From Pichia kudriavzevii (taxonomy: Eukaryota; Ascomycota; Pichiomycetes; Pichiales; Pichiaceae): a stretch of 64,000 bases of DNA. Location of the stretch: contig NC_042506.1 in assembly GCF_003054445.1 (NCBI RefSeq), positions 2,239,501-2,303,500 on the forward strand, given 5' to 3'. Position numbers and translations under genes: made by a program. Of this stretch, positions 1-9,415 are shown in pieces. How positions within the stretch are numbered: the first letter of the stretch is position 1; each line of letters begins with the position of its first letter. The notes beneath the pieces were generated by a model, which did no database searches, was not told the origin of the DNA, and saw only the letters and a program-made list of their open reading frames with translations.

Positions 1-213
1 TCTCACTCTAATGCCGTGTTTTGTGCTTTATCGCTTAATCCGACGTTATCTTTCTCACTTACTGGTTGTCTATCGATATTTCCAGCTATCTTACAGGCAG
101 CACATATTGGTAATGGTAAAGCTGTTCAACCTAGTTTGCCTGTAACATATTACGGTCAAGTCTATCATCGCCAAATCATTTGGCTCTCTTCTATTCTTTT
201 CTATTATATGTAA
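1..213 (+). CDS. possible C-terminal end of an unidentified gene (partial)
   Basis: Frame 1 is open from the first base to a TAA at 211-213 (70 codons), and no ATG in frame is needed if the gene enters from the left edge. The translation has a hydrophobic middle and a hydrophobic end (IIWLSSILFYYM), so a membrane protein tail is possible. It would converge on the PLP-homeostasis gene 34 bp away. Against it: several codons rare in the neighbouring genes (TCG, CCG, ACG) and no family I recognise. It may be chance open frame in a 3' flank. Confidence 0.2.
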   Translation, partial: SHSNAVFCALSLNPTLSFSLTGCLSIFPAILQAAHIGNGKAVQPSLPVTYYGQVYHRQIIWLSSILFYYM

Positions 214-247
214 ATATATATATAGATATAAGTATATCTACACCATA

Positions 248-1042
248 CTAGTGCCCGTTATTAGGTGGTCTGGGACCAAAGATGTCACTACCAACCCTCA
301 CTGCAGTGCTACCCTGTCGAAGCGCTTGCTCGTAATCACTACTCATGCCCATACTCATTTGTAAATCTTTCAATCCAAACTTCTCCTCCAAATGTTGCTT
401 ACAGTCACCCAAGAGCTTAAATTCAGGGTTCTCTCCTTCACCATGGCTCATTCCATAGCTACCGATGGTCATTAGCCCTGCAAATTTAAGCTGTGGACAC
501 TCATCTATGATGGTTCTCACTAACTCATCAAGCTCTGATGGCTCACAACCACTCTTTTGTTCTTCGCCCGATGTGTTAACTTGAACGTATACATTGACGA
601 TACCAAATCCTGGGGTCTCCGCGTCAATCATGTGTTTTCTGGTGTCGTTCAATTTCTTTGCCTTCTTAATAGTATCAATGGTCTCGACAACATACAAGTT
701 AGGAATGTTTTTAGCTAGATCCTTGTTCTTGTTGGTTTGTAATCCTCCAATGAAGTGCCACTTAATGTCACTAGGTAACACCTTCACTTTTTCAATCAAC
801 TCTTGCACATAATTCTCACCAAAATGACGATAGCCATGATCATACAATGCCTTGATGTCACTAGCAGGCTTTAGCTTTGAAACACAGATAAGTTCGGCAC
901 GACCGCCACTTAGACGAGTCACATCTTCTCTGATAGCATCTGCTCTAGAAATTAATTCCTTTGCTCTCTCGGAAGTGTATTCTAATGACATGTTAGGTAT
1001 ATACTGTTTACACGCTCTAATGGCACTAGAAAACCGTCTCAT
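248..1042 (-). CDS. PLP homeostasis protein, YggS/PLPBP family (YBL036C-like)
   Basis: Pyridoxal-phosphate-binding protein of the YggS/PROSC family, alanine-racemase-like TIM barrel without known enzyme activity, thought to buffer free PLP. The PLP lysine is in CVSKLKP (about residue 56) and the conserved blocks HFGENYVQEL, WHFIGGLQTNK, VQVNTSGEEQKSG, GLMTIG and MSMGMSSDYEQAL are all present. The end VRVGSDIFGPR is the family phosphate-binding signature. Length 264 aa fits. ATG at 1042 gives a basic N-terminus (MRRFSSAIRACKQYIPN) that could target mitochondria; a second ATG at 991 starts near the bacterial N-terminus. It lies downstream of the AP-2 alpha gene on the same strand, the same pair that is adjacent in S. 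cerevisiae (YBL036C and APL3/YBL037W). Confidence 0.95.
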   Translation of the reverse strand: MRRFSSAIRACKQYIPNMSLEYTSERAKELISRADAIREDVTRLSGGRAELICVSKLKPASDIKALYDHGYRHFGENYVQELIEKVKVLPSDIKWHFIGGLQTNKNKDLAKNIPNLYVVETIDTIKKAKKLNDTRKHMIDAETPGFGIVNVYVQVNTSGEEQKSGCEPSELDELVRTIIDECPQLKFAGLMTIGSYGMSHGEGENPEFKLLGDCKQHLEEKFGLKDLQMSMGMSSDYEQALRQGSTAVRVGSDIFGPRPPNNGH

Positions 1043-1214
1043 TGCCTTGTGCTACAACTATAGCCACTATTGGAAAGTGTTCAACTATACATTATGTGTA
1101 TGATCTCTGTGGGGTGAGTCTATTGAGAAGATGCGCGAAGCTTAATTGAGAAGCGTCATACTATGTTCCTCAATGCAGTAGAAGCTACATCAAAGGGTTT
1201 CTTGCAGAAAAGTT

Positions 1215-3806
1215 CTACTGAGAAAACAGTCTCTTTAAACGAATACCAACAGCTTGGGCAACATTTCTACTAGTGGAAGAAACATAAACAAATCCTTGAA
1301 CTGTTTTCACAGAAATGGGAACGGTGTTCCCATTATTGAAGCAGAATACTGCACAGATATCTAGATTAGGGTAGTTGAAGAATCCGGAAAAGTTCAATTT
1401 ACTAAGATGTCGTTCAAGTGAAGTTTTCGGCTCTCCATTGGGAAGTGGGAATTTCACCCCCACTGACAGCTCACTTGGATCAACTTTGCCCTTTTGCAGT
1501 GCTTTGAACAACATGGACATGTGTAAACTGATGGACGAAAGCTGTCCAACTGTAAATTTAACGCATGGCTCGGATTTTTCAGAGTATGGTTCCTTGATAG
1601 TGAGTTCAAATATCACTTTTCCATTCATGTTCTTATCCAATCCGTCGTTCTCCACAACGTGGATATTATATGCCTCAGTTTTTGAGATGACACTACACTC
1701 CAACTTATCAGGAAGTTTAATTCCGGGTTTGAACTTATACTGGATCTCTACGTGTGTGGAATCACCCGGTTTGATTCGAAATGTAACCTTGAAATTCCCA
1801 TCGTCAAACAAAACACCTTGGTTAAATTTAAGGGTACGGTTATATCCTTCATCAAATAAGTTCTCGCTGCCACCGCTGTTGTCATCCTTCACACTAAGGT
1901 TTTCAAACTCAGTTTCAACATCAGTGCTAGTCGGGAAAATGGGTAATGAGATAACACCATTGACGTTGAAGTCCTCAATCTCATTGGTTCGATCTAGCAG
2001 CCCACAGTTAATCAAGGATTTGTAATCATTAACCTTTTGCCGAATCTCAATGTTATCACTGTTGACTTCATCATCAAACAATTGTAAGCTTACATTCCTG
2101 GTTTCTTTGATATTATAGAATCCACACATTGCGTCTAAAATCAATAGTTTTGTAGCAACAGTGGATAACGTGTATTTCTGTAATAACCAGTATTGTTGAG
2201 TAGCAATTTTGCCATGTCTCCATTTCCTACCATTGAACTCGAAAACTACAGCCGACAATTTAATGAAATCTTCACAACATCCGAATTGTAAACCTTTTGT
2301 TAGAAATTCAAGGATCTGATCAATCACAGTGATTTTCTTGGACGAGTGAATTATTAGGTCGTAGATTCTCTCCCATGCTCCATCACAGGTATTTCCAATA
2401 GTCATGAATATTTTCAGTATTTTCCGTGCTGCTTCTTCAACAATTCCTGTATCTTTATAGTCCTCCAAAACAGACAATATATCTGATAAAGTGTGCCCCT
2501 TGGACTCAGTATCGCAGTTTTGTAGGTGGTAGATGAATATAATGACCACATCTCTTAATTGTGAAAAAGTGGGTTGATATGATGACCTAGCTTTACGATC
2601 CATTGTTAGCTTAAGAATGTCCTTGGTAGACTCACTAACTTTGGCCTCCTTACTTTTGATAAGCTTTTTCCATAATGGATATCTCTGCAATATGGATTTC
2701 TTTGAGTCGTCTAAACTTTCAGAATTCCTGATAATTGTTTGTATCAGCTCAGTAAACACTATTTTGATGTTTATATCGGTACTCGTTTCTAAGAGATCAA
2801 GTAATGCATTTAAGAGTATGTCTGTCCCCCCTCCATTGATTTTTCCCTTTTTATGCATGTACAATTTAACGCACGAGGTAACGATTGATGCGAGAATCAA
2901 TTGATAATCATTTGCATGCGCATCATTTGCTAATGTCACATTTCTCAGCTCAACCACATCTTTCAACAGTTTCCCTGTTAAGATACCTAGGTTACCAGTG
3001 GTATTATCATCCACACATGTAATCTTTGACAGTAGTTCGATCAAATTAACAATTAAATATCCGTATTCTTTGATCCAATGAAAGTCCATCGGTTCGCTCT
3101 GCTCAATTTCTACTTTTATCGTATCCATAAATTCCAATACTTCAGACAACTTGTTGATAAATATACCTTCCAATCCTTTAACACTACACCAGTCAAAGTC
3201 GGCCCATTCTTTAAGTAACGAACATAGCGCAATAATTTCATTACCATGTGAAACACTGGTCTGTGATAGGCTTTTACCAAGACCAAGCAAAATATTTTTA
3301 TCTAGAGCTTCATTCCTCAATGCAATCTTTAGTAGGGAATAATAATCAACCCCATGATGATTGGGAACATCATCTAATTTTATCAACTTGAAAATCCGAT
3401 CATTAACCAAGCAAAGTTCAGCAATTTCTCTGTACCCATAATTGTTCTTTTTGGCTAGGCACCACAGTTGTACAATATCTCCTGTTTGTAAATTCTCAGC
3501 TAACACTGATTTAAATAAATACCAAGGAACATGGTCATCACATTGAATCTCAATTAGCTTTAGACATTCTTGTATACACTGGCTCTTCAGGTCGCTAGGG
3601 ACCTCGTATCCATTTAAGCTAATATATGCTATTTTTAGCAACGAATTCCGACGGTGCTGGTTTATCTCAGCTGACATGGTATTGTTTTGAGTAATTAGAA
3701 ATGAATGGATTGCTAGCAGTTCATTTTCGATCCTCAACTTTTCCTCCTCCGGATCTGTAACGTTTCTTATATTTGTAATAAATTGTTTTAACGATGTCGT
3801 AGACAT
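1215..3806 (-). CDS. APL3: AP-2 adaptor complex subunit alpha (Apl3-like, divergent)
   Basis: Large subunit of the clathrin adaptor AP-2, which links plasma-membrane cargo to clathrin during endocytosis. The N-terminus (LKQFITNIRNV, then RIENELLAIHSFL) matches the opening helix of alpha adaptins. Residues to about 600 are helical-repeat trunk. After a short linker, about 640-863 form a two-part ear: a beta-sandwich (LKFNQGVLFDDGNFKVTFRIKP) and a platform ending in VGIRLKRLF. The two-part ear favours alpha over the AP-1 gamma subunit. At 863 aa it is shorter than most alpha subunits and low in similarity, so sequence alone would be moderate. Adjacency to the YBL036C homolog, as in S. cerevisiae, strengthens the call. 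ATG at 3804-3806; no other ATG in frame close upstream. Confidence 0.75.
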   Translation of the reverse strand: MSTTSLKQFITNIRNVTDPEEEKLRIENELLAIHSFLITQNNTMSAEINQHRRNSLLKIAYISLNGYEVPSDLKSQCIQECLKLIEIQCDDHVPWYLFKSVLAENLQTGDIVQLWCLAKKNNYGYREIAELCLVNDRIFKLIKLDDVPNHHGVDYYSLLKIALRNEALDKNILLGLGKSLSQTSVSHGNEIIALCSLLKEWADFDWCSVKGLEGIFINKLSEVLEFMDTIKVEIEQSEPMDFHWIKEYGYLIVNLIELLSKITCVDDNTTGNLGILTGKLLKDVVELRNVTLANDAHANDYQLILASIVTSCVKLYMHKKGKINGGGTDILLNALLDLLETSTDINIKIVFTELIQTIIRNSESLDDSKKSILQRYPLWKKLIKSKEAKVSESTKDILKLTMDRKARSSYQPTFSQLRDVVIIFIYHLQNCDTESKGHTLSDILSVLEDYKDTGIVEEAARKILKIFMTIGNTCDGAWERIYDLIIHSSKKITVIDQILEFLTKGLQFGCCEDFIKLSAVVFEFNGRKWRHGKIATQQYWLLQKYTLSTVATKLLILDAMCGFYNIKETRNVSLQLFDDEVNSDNIEIRQKVNDYKSLINCGLLDRTNEIEDFNVNGVISLPIFPTSTDVETEFENLSVKDDNSGGSENLFDEGYNRTLKFNQGVLFDDGNFKVTFRIKPGDSTHVEIQYKFKPGIKLPDKLECSVISKTEAYNIHVVENDGLDKNMNGKVIFELTIKEPYSEKSEPCVKFTVGQLSSISLHMSMLFKALQKGKVDPSELSVGVKFPLPNGEPKTSLERHLSKLNFSGFFNYPNLDICAVFCFNNGNTVPISVKTVQGFVYVSSTSRNVAQAVGIRLKRLFSQ

Positions 3807-4173
3807 TTATATAACGATGTATTCTGTAGTGTACAAGGAATCGAATAAGCAATTTTTAGAAAAGGCAACGGGGAAAAATGACGAATAGCATATACAAACA
3901 TGATGTCGTGCTTCTATGTCGGACAAGCTGATTTCTATCAACGTCAGAAAATTTAGGCCCGAAGCCTGCGAAATCGAGAATTGCCAATCAACGAGAACTC
4001 CAAAATTTTCCAAATATTACGAGCAGAAAAAAATAAAACATTGTAGATAAGTACGTAAAGAAATAGATAGAATTAGTTAATTAGGAAAGAATACAGATTT
4101 TCAAATATGTAAAATTGTAGTGATTGTCTAGTTTATTCTTTTTTTTTTGTTTGATTTCAATGCAGGTTTTCAA
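3807..4173. other. intergenic: APL3 promoter and SKG6 3' end
   Basis: Both flanking genes run leftward, so this 367-bp stretch is the APL3 promoter joined to the SKG6 terminator. A T-rich run at about 4138-4148 lies just beyond the SKG6 stop. A short leftward open frame directly upstream of APL3 has no coding character. I see nothing else. Confidence 0.5.
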
Positions 4174-6576
4174 TCAAACGTTGGCGTTGTCCATTTGTTT
4201 TCTTAAATCCATTTCAGAGCCACTCTTCTGAAATTTGGGAATTAGATTTTCAGCTCCATGTGGACGCTCTGGAACATAATCATAGAATCCATACAAAGGC
4301 CCATTCAACGAAGGGCTGGTTGGAATTGGGTTGCCCGAAGAATCCAACTGTTTATTCAAGTTACGAACTTGTTCCTTTGCAGTACCTTTAGACACAAAAG
4401 TTTTGTTGGTAGATAAGCCCACCGGGTTAAACATCACAATCGAATCACGAATTTGCGAAGGTGAAGGTGTTATACCTTGTACATTTTTACCCTTGGCGTT
4501 CCAATTGACATGGTCGATTGGATCGAACCTCTGATTCACTGGAATAGCAGGTATAGTATTTGTATTTTTGTGTGATTCCGCCGTAAAGGTGGTAAAGGAC
4601 TCTAATGTCGAAGTACGTTTATTCAGTTGATGAGGTAAAGGTAATTTTTCAAGGTTCGGTAACCTTCCCTTACCTGAATAATTTTGTGCTCTTTGACCGG
4701 CTGGATAACCTTGAGGATAACCTTGTGGGTAACCTTGTGGATAGCCTTGTGGATAGCCTTGAGGATATTGCTGAGGATAGCCTTGAGGATAGCTTTGAGG
4801 ATATTGCTGAGGATACTGTTGCTGGTATTGAGGATACTGATCATATTGCTGAGGATAATGTTGATATTGACTATAATTTGATTCATCTGGTTTATACACG
4901 TTTGATGAATAAGCATTTTGTCCATTTGGAATCATTGAACCTAGTTGTTGATGAGCAAACTGACCTGCACTCAAACCGTTATTCTCATTCATTGGTAGGT
5001 AAACACTGGAAGAAACACTTTGTCTGAATTCATCGTGTTCTTGAGGTTCAGGAATAGCCAACCTATTATTTTCATCAATTGGTTGAACAGACGCAATAGG
5101 GTAGGCACCACCATCAGTATTATCAACAATTACCCTGACATCAATGTCATCATTGTCATTACCATCACCGTAACTATCATTTATGTGGCCATTTGTATGC
5201 GCATTTGAGTTTGGATTCGAATTTGCAACTTCACCATGTTGATGATAATCTTGGTTGAGTTGATCAAGTGGCAACTGTTCATTCTGATAATCGGCTTGAT
5301 TGTCAGTATCTGTACGAGCAACTCTTCTGCTGCCATTACGGGAGAAGTAGACTTGATAGACAGATTTCATCCTTTTAAGTTGTTCCTCTTCCTCTGGAGA
5401 CAATGGTATATCAGCATCCAATTCATCAGAGTTTGATATTTGAGCACTGGAATCAATATTCAGGTGCTTGGGTGGCAGATCCACTGTGGTATGGGATGAG
5501 TTGCTCATAAGATTACGATCTTCAGATACGGGGGAGGATGACGATTCTGTTGTCGGAGCCTCATCCTTTTGGATCGACGAATCTGGTACATCGATCCTTT
5601 CATCAAAGGTTTGTCCATTAGGAGCTTGGGTATGCTGGATATGGCTCTCCATACTACGATCATGATGTAGTTGACTATATGGTTGTTCTTTCTCATGATC
5701 AAAACGCAGATTATCATCGGGGTTCCTGTCAAAGTCAGCATGTGGTTGCGATTGTGGATGTGATTGTGGAGGTATATCCGAGTCTGATTCATCAGAATCC
5801 GATCCTACGACATGTAATGGAGGTATCTTGAAACTCTCATCTTTTGACAGGCCAACTGGGTGCACCGACTCATCACTATTAAGATCACCATCTCGCTCTT
5901 GCAGGTCAGCAATCGAAATTCTTTGAGTTAATTTGGATTTTTGAGGAGATGACGCCTTTGAGGCAAACCTATTGTTTGTTCTTGATGAGACCGAGTTACG
6001 CCTCGAGGAGGTAGGAGATGAATTCGCCGAATGCGGCATATTCATCTTCCTGATAGGGTAGTTAAATTCATGGAAATCCAAACCCAAATTTTTAGAATAC
6101 CTATCGAGGTCTTCCTTTGTGTTACCTAATGGCAGAGCCAGGTCAGAAGTGGTTTGGTGCAAGCCCAATTTCATATTTGAGGCGTTCAAGTCTCTAGGGC
6201 CATCTGCAAAGGGGTTCTTGTTGTCGCCGTTCTGATTGTTTGGATTATTCATTGCCAAAGAATCGGAACTCAACATATTTGCCTGGGATAAACTTCTCAT
6301 ACCGGCTGGTAATCTCCTCATTGGTGGGTTTGTAGCGTTGTGGTATTCGGGCAACATGATATTATCAACATTGAAATCCGGATCGTCATCCTCTAAGGCC
6401 TCCTTTTTGTTTCTTCTATAAGCCTTGTAGATGAAAAAGGCAATGATGATAGCAACAACAACTACTGGAATAATAACAGCCAAACAAATGGCCAAGGTGT
6501 TTGTGGTATCAGTTCCGGTTTCACACTCTTGTTTGGATCCAACACATTTGTCCTTTCTTGGAAACAGAATTGGCAT
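4174..6576 (-). CDS. SKG6: Skg6/Tos2-family single-pass membrane protein
   Basis: Bud-site polarity protein of the Skg6/Tos2/Zrg8-like group, which localises to sites of growth and the bud neck. The ATG at 6574-6576 gives 800 aa; the frame extends upstream only from a TTG. Residues 1-20 are a short luminal end with two cysteines (C11, C18), 28-50 a strong transmembrane segment followed by KAYRRNKKEA, then DDDPDFN and a long, low-complexity cytoplasmic tail rich in Ser, Asn, Gln and acidic residues. This TM-plus-DPDF layout is the family signature. A tandem YPQQ/YPQG repeat lies around residues 575-630. SKG6 and PEX28 are direct neighbours in S. cerevisiae; here they are 50 kb apart. SCB and MCB motifs lie about 390-420 bp upstream, consistent with G1/S expression. 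Confidence 0.8.
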   Translation of the reverse strand: MPILFPRKDKCVGSKQECETGTDTTNTLAICLAVIIPVVVVAIIIAFFIYKAYRRNKKEALEDDDPDFNVDNIMLPEYHNATNPPMRRLPAGMRSLSQANMLSSDSLAMNNPNNQNGDNKNPFADGPRDLNASNMKLGLHQTTSDLALPLGNTKEDLDRYSKNLGLDFHEFNYPIRKMNMPHSANSSPTSSRRNSVSSRTNNRFASKASSPQKSKLTQRISIADLQERDGDLNSDESVHPVGLSKDESFKIPPLHVVGSDSDESDSDIPPQSHPQSQPHADFDRNPDDNLRFDHEKEQPYSQLHHDRSMESHIQHTQAPNGQTFDERIDVPDSSIQKDEAPTTESSSSPVSEDRNLMSNSSHTTVDLPPKHLNIDSSAQISNSDELDADIPLSPEEEEQLKRMKSVYQVYFSRNGSRRVARTDTDNQADYQNEQLPLDQLNQDYHQHGEVANSNPNSNAHTNGHINDSYGDGNDNDDIDVRVIVDNTDGGAYPIASVQPIDENNRLAIPEPQEHDEFRQSVSSSVYLPMNENNGLSAGQFAHQQLGSMIPNGQNAYSSNVYKPDESNYSQYQHYPQQYDQYPQYQQQYPQQYPQSYPQGYPQQYPQGYPQGYPQGYPQGYPQGYPAGQRAQNYSGKGRLPNLEKLPLPHQLNKRTSTLESFTTFTAESHKNTNTIPAIPVNQRFDPIDHVNWNAKGKNVQGITPSPSQIRDSIVMFNPVGLSTNKTFVSKGTAKEQVRNLNKQLDSSGNPIPTSPSLNGPLYGFYDYVPERPHGAENLIPKFQKSGSEMDLRKQMDNANV
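4692..4860 (-). repeat. in-frame tandem repeat coding Tyr-Pro-Gln-Gly/Gln units
   Basis: Imperfect repeats of 12-15 bp inside the Skg6-like gene encode runs of YPQG and YPQQ. On the plus strand they read as variants of TTGAGGATAACC and TTGTGGATAGCC. The repeat is expected to vary in copy number between strains. Confidence 0.8.
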
Positions 6577-7893
6577 GATGACGCTTGTAGGGTTCAGAGA
6601 AAAAAAAGGACTTGCAACCAATCTGAATTGTGAAAATCAAAACTAGAAATGGGGTGGTAAAGACAGCAACTACTAATAAATCAACACACCCTGAAAATTA
6701 GAGGGAGAGGAGGGGGGGGGGAGGTGATATGTGATATAATATAGTATAATATGATATAACAGAATGAAAGAGAATAGGTGAGGCGAGAGATTGGTGTAAG
6801 ACACTAAAGAACCGTTGGATTTTAATACACTAACTCAATAGTGAAGTGATTTTCAGTTTAGTATAGCTTACAGTTGTAAAATTGGATTCTGGAGACTCGA
6901 GGAGATCTCAGATCAAGGCTGCAAATTTAAAAACTATAAACAGATGAAAATAAATAGCAGACACGAAATCCGTGGAGAAAAAAAAAAAACGCGTGTTGTG
7001 CAGCAACAGCCTAAAACGGGTTTTGCCAAACGGCGCGCTAGCGAAAAAGAGACTGCGGTCTGGACCCGTCTAATTTCTTTTGAATTTTTTTTTTTTTTTT
7101 GTAACCCGTGCGCGCCTTCCGGATTGGGAAGACGGCAATTTTTAAAAAAGAGGAATAGATGCTTCCCTTTTTTTTTTTCTCTTCAAAAGACTTTCTCTAA
7201 AGAAAAAAACAAACACACAAGACAGAACGACACTTCAGGGCCGTCTCTGCGGCCAAACTACACTACTACTATATCCACCTTTCTAAAACAAACAGATAAT
7301 GGAATATATTAGGAGACATGGAAACTCAGGGGAATGCAATATATATAGCAAACAGCAAGAAAAAAAACCTTTCCATTTCTTCCGCAATAATGTATATATT
7401 CATCGAATATTAAAACTTCTGGAAAACCTCTAACAAGAATCTTCCATTTCGACAACCAGCACTGCAATTAAGCATGTCAAATTGTCTCTTTGTGTCCCAA
7501 AAATTGTAGACAACCTTTGAACAGAGACGACGGCCGGATGGTTCTGGTAAAAGGCAAGAACCATGTGCGTAGCCGCCGATCTCCTGGCCGTACAAAGGGA
7601 AAGAGGAAGAAGAATAGGAAGAACAAGAGGAATTTAAAGAGCGTTAAGATGGGCAAACATACATTATTTTTCATAGAGGATGGTGCCTCCCTTTTATACT
7701 TTTTTTTTTCCCTCGCTCCCCCATAAGAATGTCTGCAACTAAAATTTCCCTTTTCGGCTAAAAATGGCTGCATGTTTTTTCTTATTTTCTTATTTTTTTG
7801 GTGATTTTTTAGCCTTTATTATCTTTGACCCTTACATCATCGACACATAGTCCAAGTGAGATCGACAATAGAGTAGCCACAACCCCTCGCACA
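6577..7893. other. 1.3-kb divergent intergenic region
   Basis: Shared upstream region of the leftward Skg6-like gene and the rightward kinase gene. It contains a G-run at 6711-6721 in a purine tract, TA-rich repeats at 6730-6760, the SCB/MCB pair, several T or A runs of 8-14 bases (7085-7100, 7168-7180, 7705-7715) and a GC-richer block at 7015-7140. Open frames in it have no coding character. Confidence 0.6.
6962..6994. promoter_or_regulatory. SCB (CACGAAA) and MCB (ACGCGT) motifs
   Basis: CACGAAA at 6962-6968 matches the SBF site (SCB, CRCGAAA) and ACGCGT at 6989-6994 matches the MBF site (MCB). They sit 27 bp apart in the divergent region between the Skg6/Tos2-like gene and the kinase, about 390-420 bp from the Skg6 ATG. 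TOS2, an Skg6 relative, was named as an SBF target in S. cerevisiae. Each motif alone is short enough to occur by chance. Confidence 0.5.
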
Positions 7894-9246
7894 ATGGCCC
7901 CATCGCTAGCGGAGTATTCCCCCCAGTCCGTGCTGGGGTACGGGAAGTTCTCTACAGTTGTTAAAGCTTCCCGTAAGGGGTCCACTGTGGCCATTAAAAT
8001 CATTCGAAAAGCAGACACTAGCACAATCAACAAAATCAACAATATACTCCCATCTGTATCGTCTTCCACAGACCCAGTTAAAAATTATGACAACGAAATC
8101 AACATAATACGTGAGATTTCTCCTTTTAGATTCCAAAACATCATTCAGTATTATTCCATTTACAATTCATCCAATTGTGTCTACATTATTCAGGAACTCT
8201 CCCTATACGGCGAACTGACACCATCGAACTTCAAAACCCAACCCTTTTTCTTTTCATCCAAACAATCAGCCAATGGTATAATGACACAGCGTGTCGTTGA
8301 TATGGTGTCTTCCATTTGTTTCCTACATTCGCAATCGATAATTCATCGAGATATTAAGCCGGCAAATTTCCTGCTTTGTTCCAATGGGACGGTAAAATTA
8401 ACAGATTTCGATACTAGCTATAAGCTGGGGAATAAGAAAACCGACAAGATGAACTTGCACAAAAAACTGATTGGAACACCTCTATTCATGCCGCCCGAAC
8501 TATTGACAAATTCTACCTCTGAAGCTGCGTTCTCTCCTACGTCTACTTTGGCATCCAACTCTTCCTCTAATAGCGAACCTTCCAAGTTTTCAATAATAAC
8601 GAAGAAATTGAAGCTCTTCAATAGCAAGAAGAACGATTTTAACCCATTTATGTTGGATATCTGGTCTTTAGGCGTAACTTTGCACTACCTCTACTACTCA
8701 AAGTATCCATTTTACGCTGATAATGAGTTCACACTCCTTCATAAAATAGCAACTACTTTCCCAGATACACCCAGTCTTGACCATCAAACGATGCTTTCAA
8801 AGCTAATCTTGCAATGTTTGAACAAAGACCCTTCTAAGAGACCTTCTGCATCCACAATTCTCAACGACTTCCATAAGTCAAGTCCTCCGATATCCAAAGG
8901 CTCGTCTGTGTTATCGGTACTCAACACAGCGGATGATCTAAAGATACCTTGCGACGAAGAAGTTGAGTCTACCACTATCACTCAGAAGCACAATTTTCAG
9001 TTGCCTATATTTATGTCTCCACCACCAACGATAAATAAACACTTCAATCGTTCATCATCCTCTTTACCCGTTCCTAAACAAAATGATAACAGAGACTCCA
9101 TCCACACGCTGCCTGCTAATTTTAAATCTATCTCTGGTTCAGGTAGGTTGAAGCACAGTGATGCAATGAACTTCAAAAAGTTCCTAGCTAATGATGAATC
9201 CAAGAAGCAAACAATTACAATGGAGGAATATTTCGATAATCTATAA
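7894..9246 (+). CDS. protein kinase, Elm1/Sak1/Tos3-like (tentative)
   Basis: Ser/Thr kinase of 450 aa from ATG 7894; the frame opens upstream only at a TTG. Seen: glycine loop GYGKFSTV (15-22), VAIK lysine K35, helix-C glutamate in NEINIIREI (E68), HRDIKPANFLL (151-161), and activation segment ending GTPLFMPPELL (194-204). HRDIKPANFLL with GTPLFMPPEL is typical of the CaMKK-like group that activates Snf1 (Sak1, Tos3, Elm1). The metal-binding DFG is DFD here (171-173). An Asn/Ser-rich insert of about 55 residues follows the PPE motif. The C-terminal ~100 residues are unstructured. Which of the three paralogs it matches cannot be told; other kinase families remain possible. It is divergent from the Skg6-like gene and converges on APE3. 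Confidence 0.8.
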   Translation: MAPSLAEYSPQSVLGYGKFSTVVKASRKGSTVAIKIIRKADTSTINKINNILPSVSSSTDPVKNYDNEINIIREISPFRFQNIIQYYSIYNSSNCVYIIQELSLYGELTPSNFKTQPFFFSSKQSANGIMTQRVVDMVSSICFLHSQSIIHRDIKPANFLLCSNGTVKLTDFDTSYKLGNKKTDKMNLHKKLIGTPLFMPPELLTNSTSEAAFSPTSTLASNSSSNSEPSKFSIITKKLKLFNSKKNDFNPFMLDIWSLGVTLHYLYYSKYPFYADNEFTLLHKIATTFPDTPSLDHQTMLSKLILQCLNKDPSKRPSASTILNDFHKSSPPISKGSSVLSVLNTADDLKIPCDEEVESTTITQKHNFQLPIFMSPPPTINKHFNRSSSSLPVPKQNDNRDSIHTLPANFKSISGSGRLKHSDAMNFKKFLANDESKKQTITMEEYFDNL

Positions 9247-9415
9247 TTCCGTCGCTCCTTACGCTTATGTGCCCCTAATATGATAACCTTCACTTCTCTA
9301 TAGAAACTAATTGTGTATATTACTATATCCCCAATAAAAAAAGACACGAAAAAAACTTTATTGTTTACTTCACTATATAATACTTCATGTCAGTCTGGCC
9401 CGTTAAATCGTGTGC

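Noticed and set aside
4605-5027. Open frames antisense to the SKG6 repeat region
   Set aside because: They are shadows of the repeated codons of the real gene on the other strand.
6944-7312. 122-codon open frame on the plus strand in the SKG6/kinase intergenic region
   Set aside because: Composition is homopolymer-driven (runs of Lys and Phe), with no homology and no coding codon bias.
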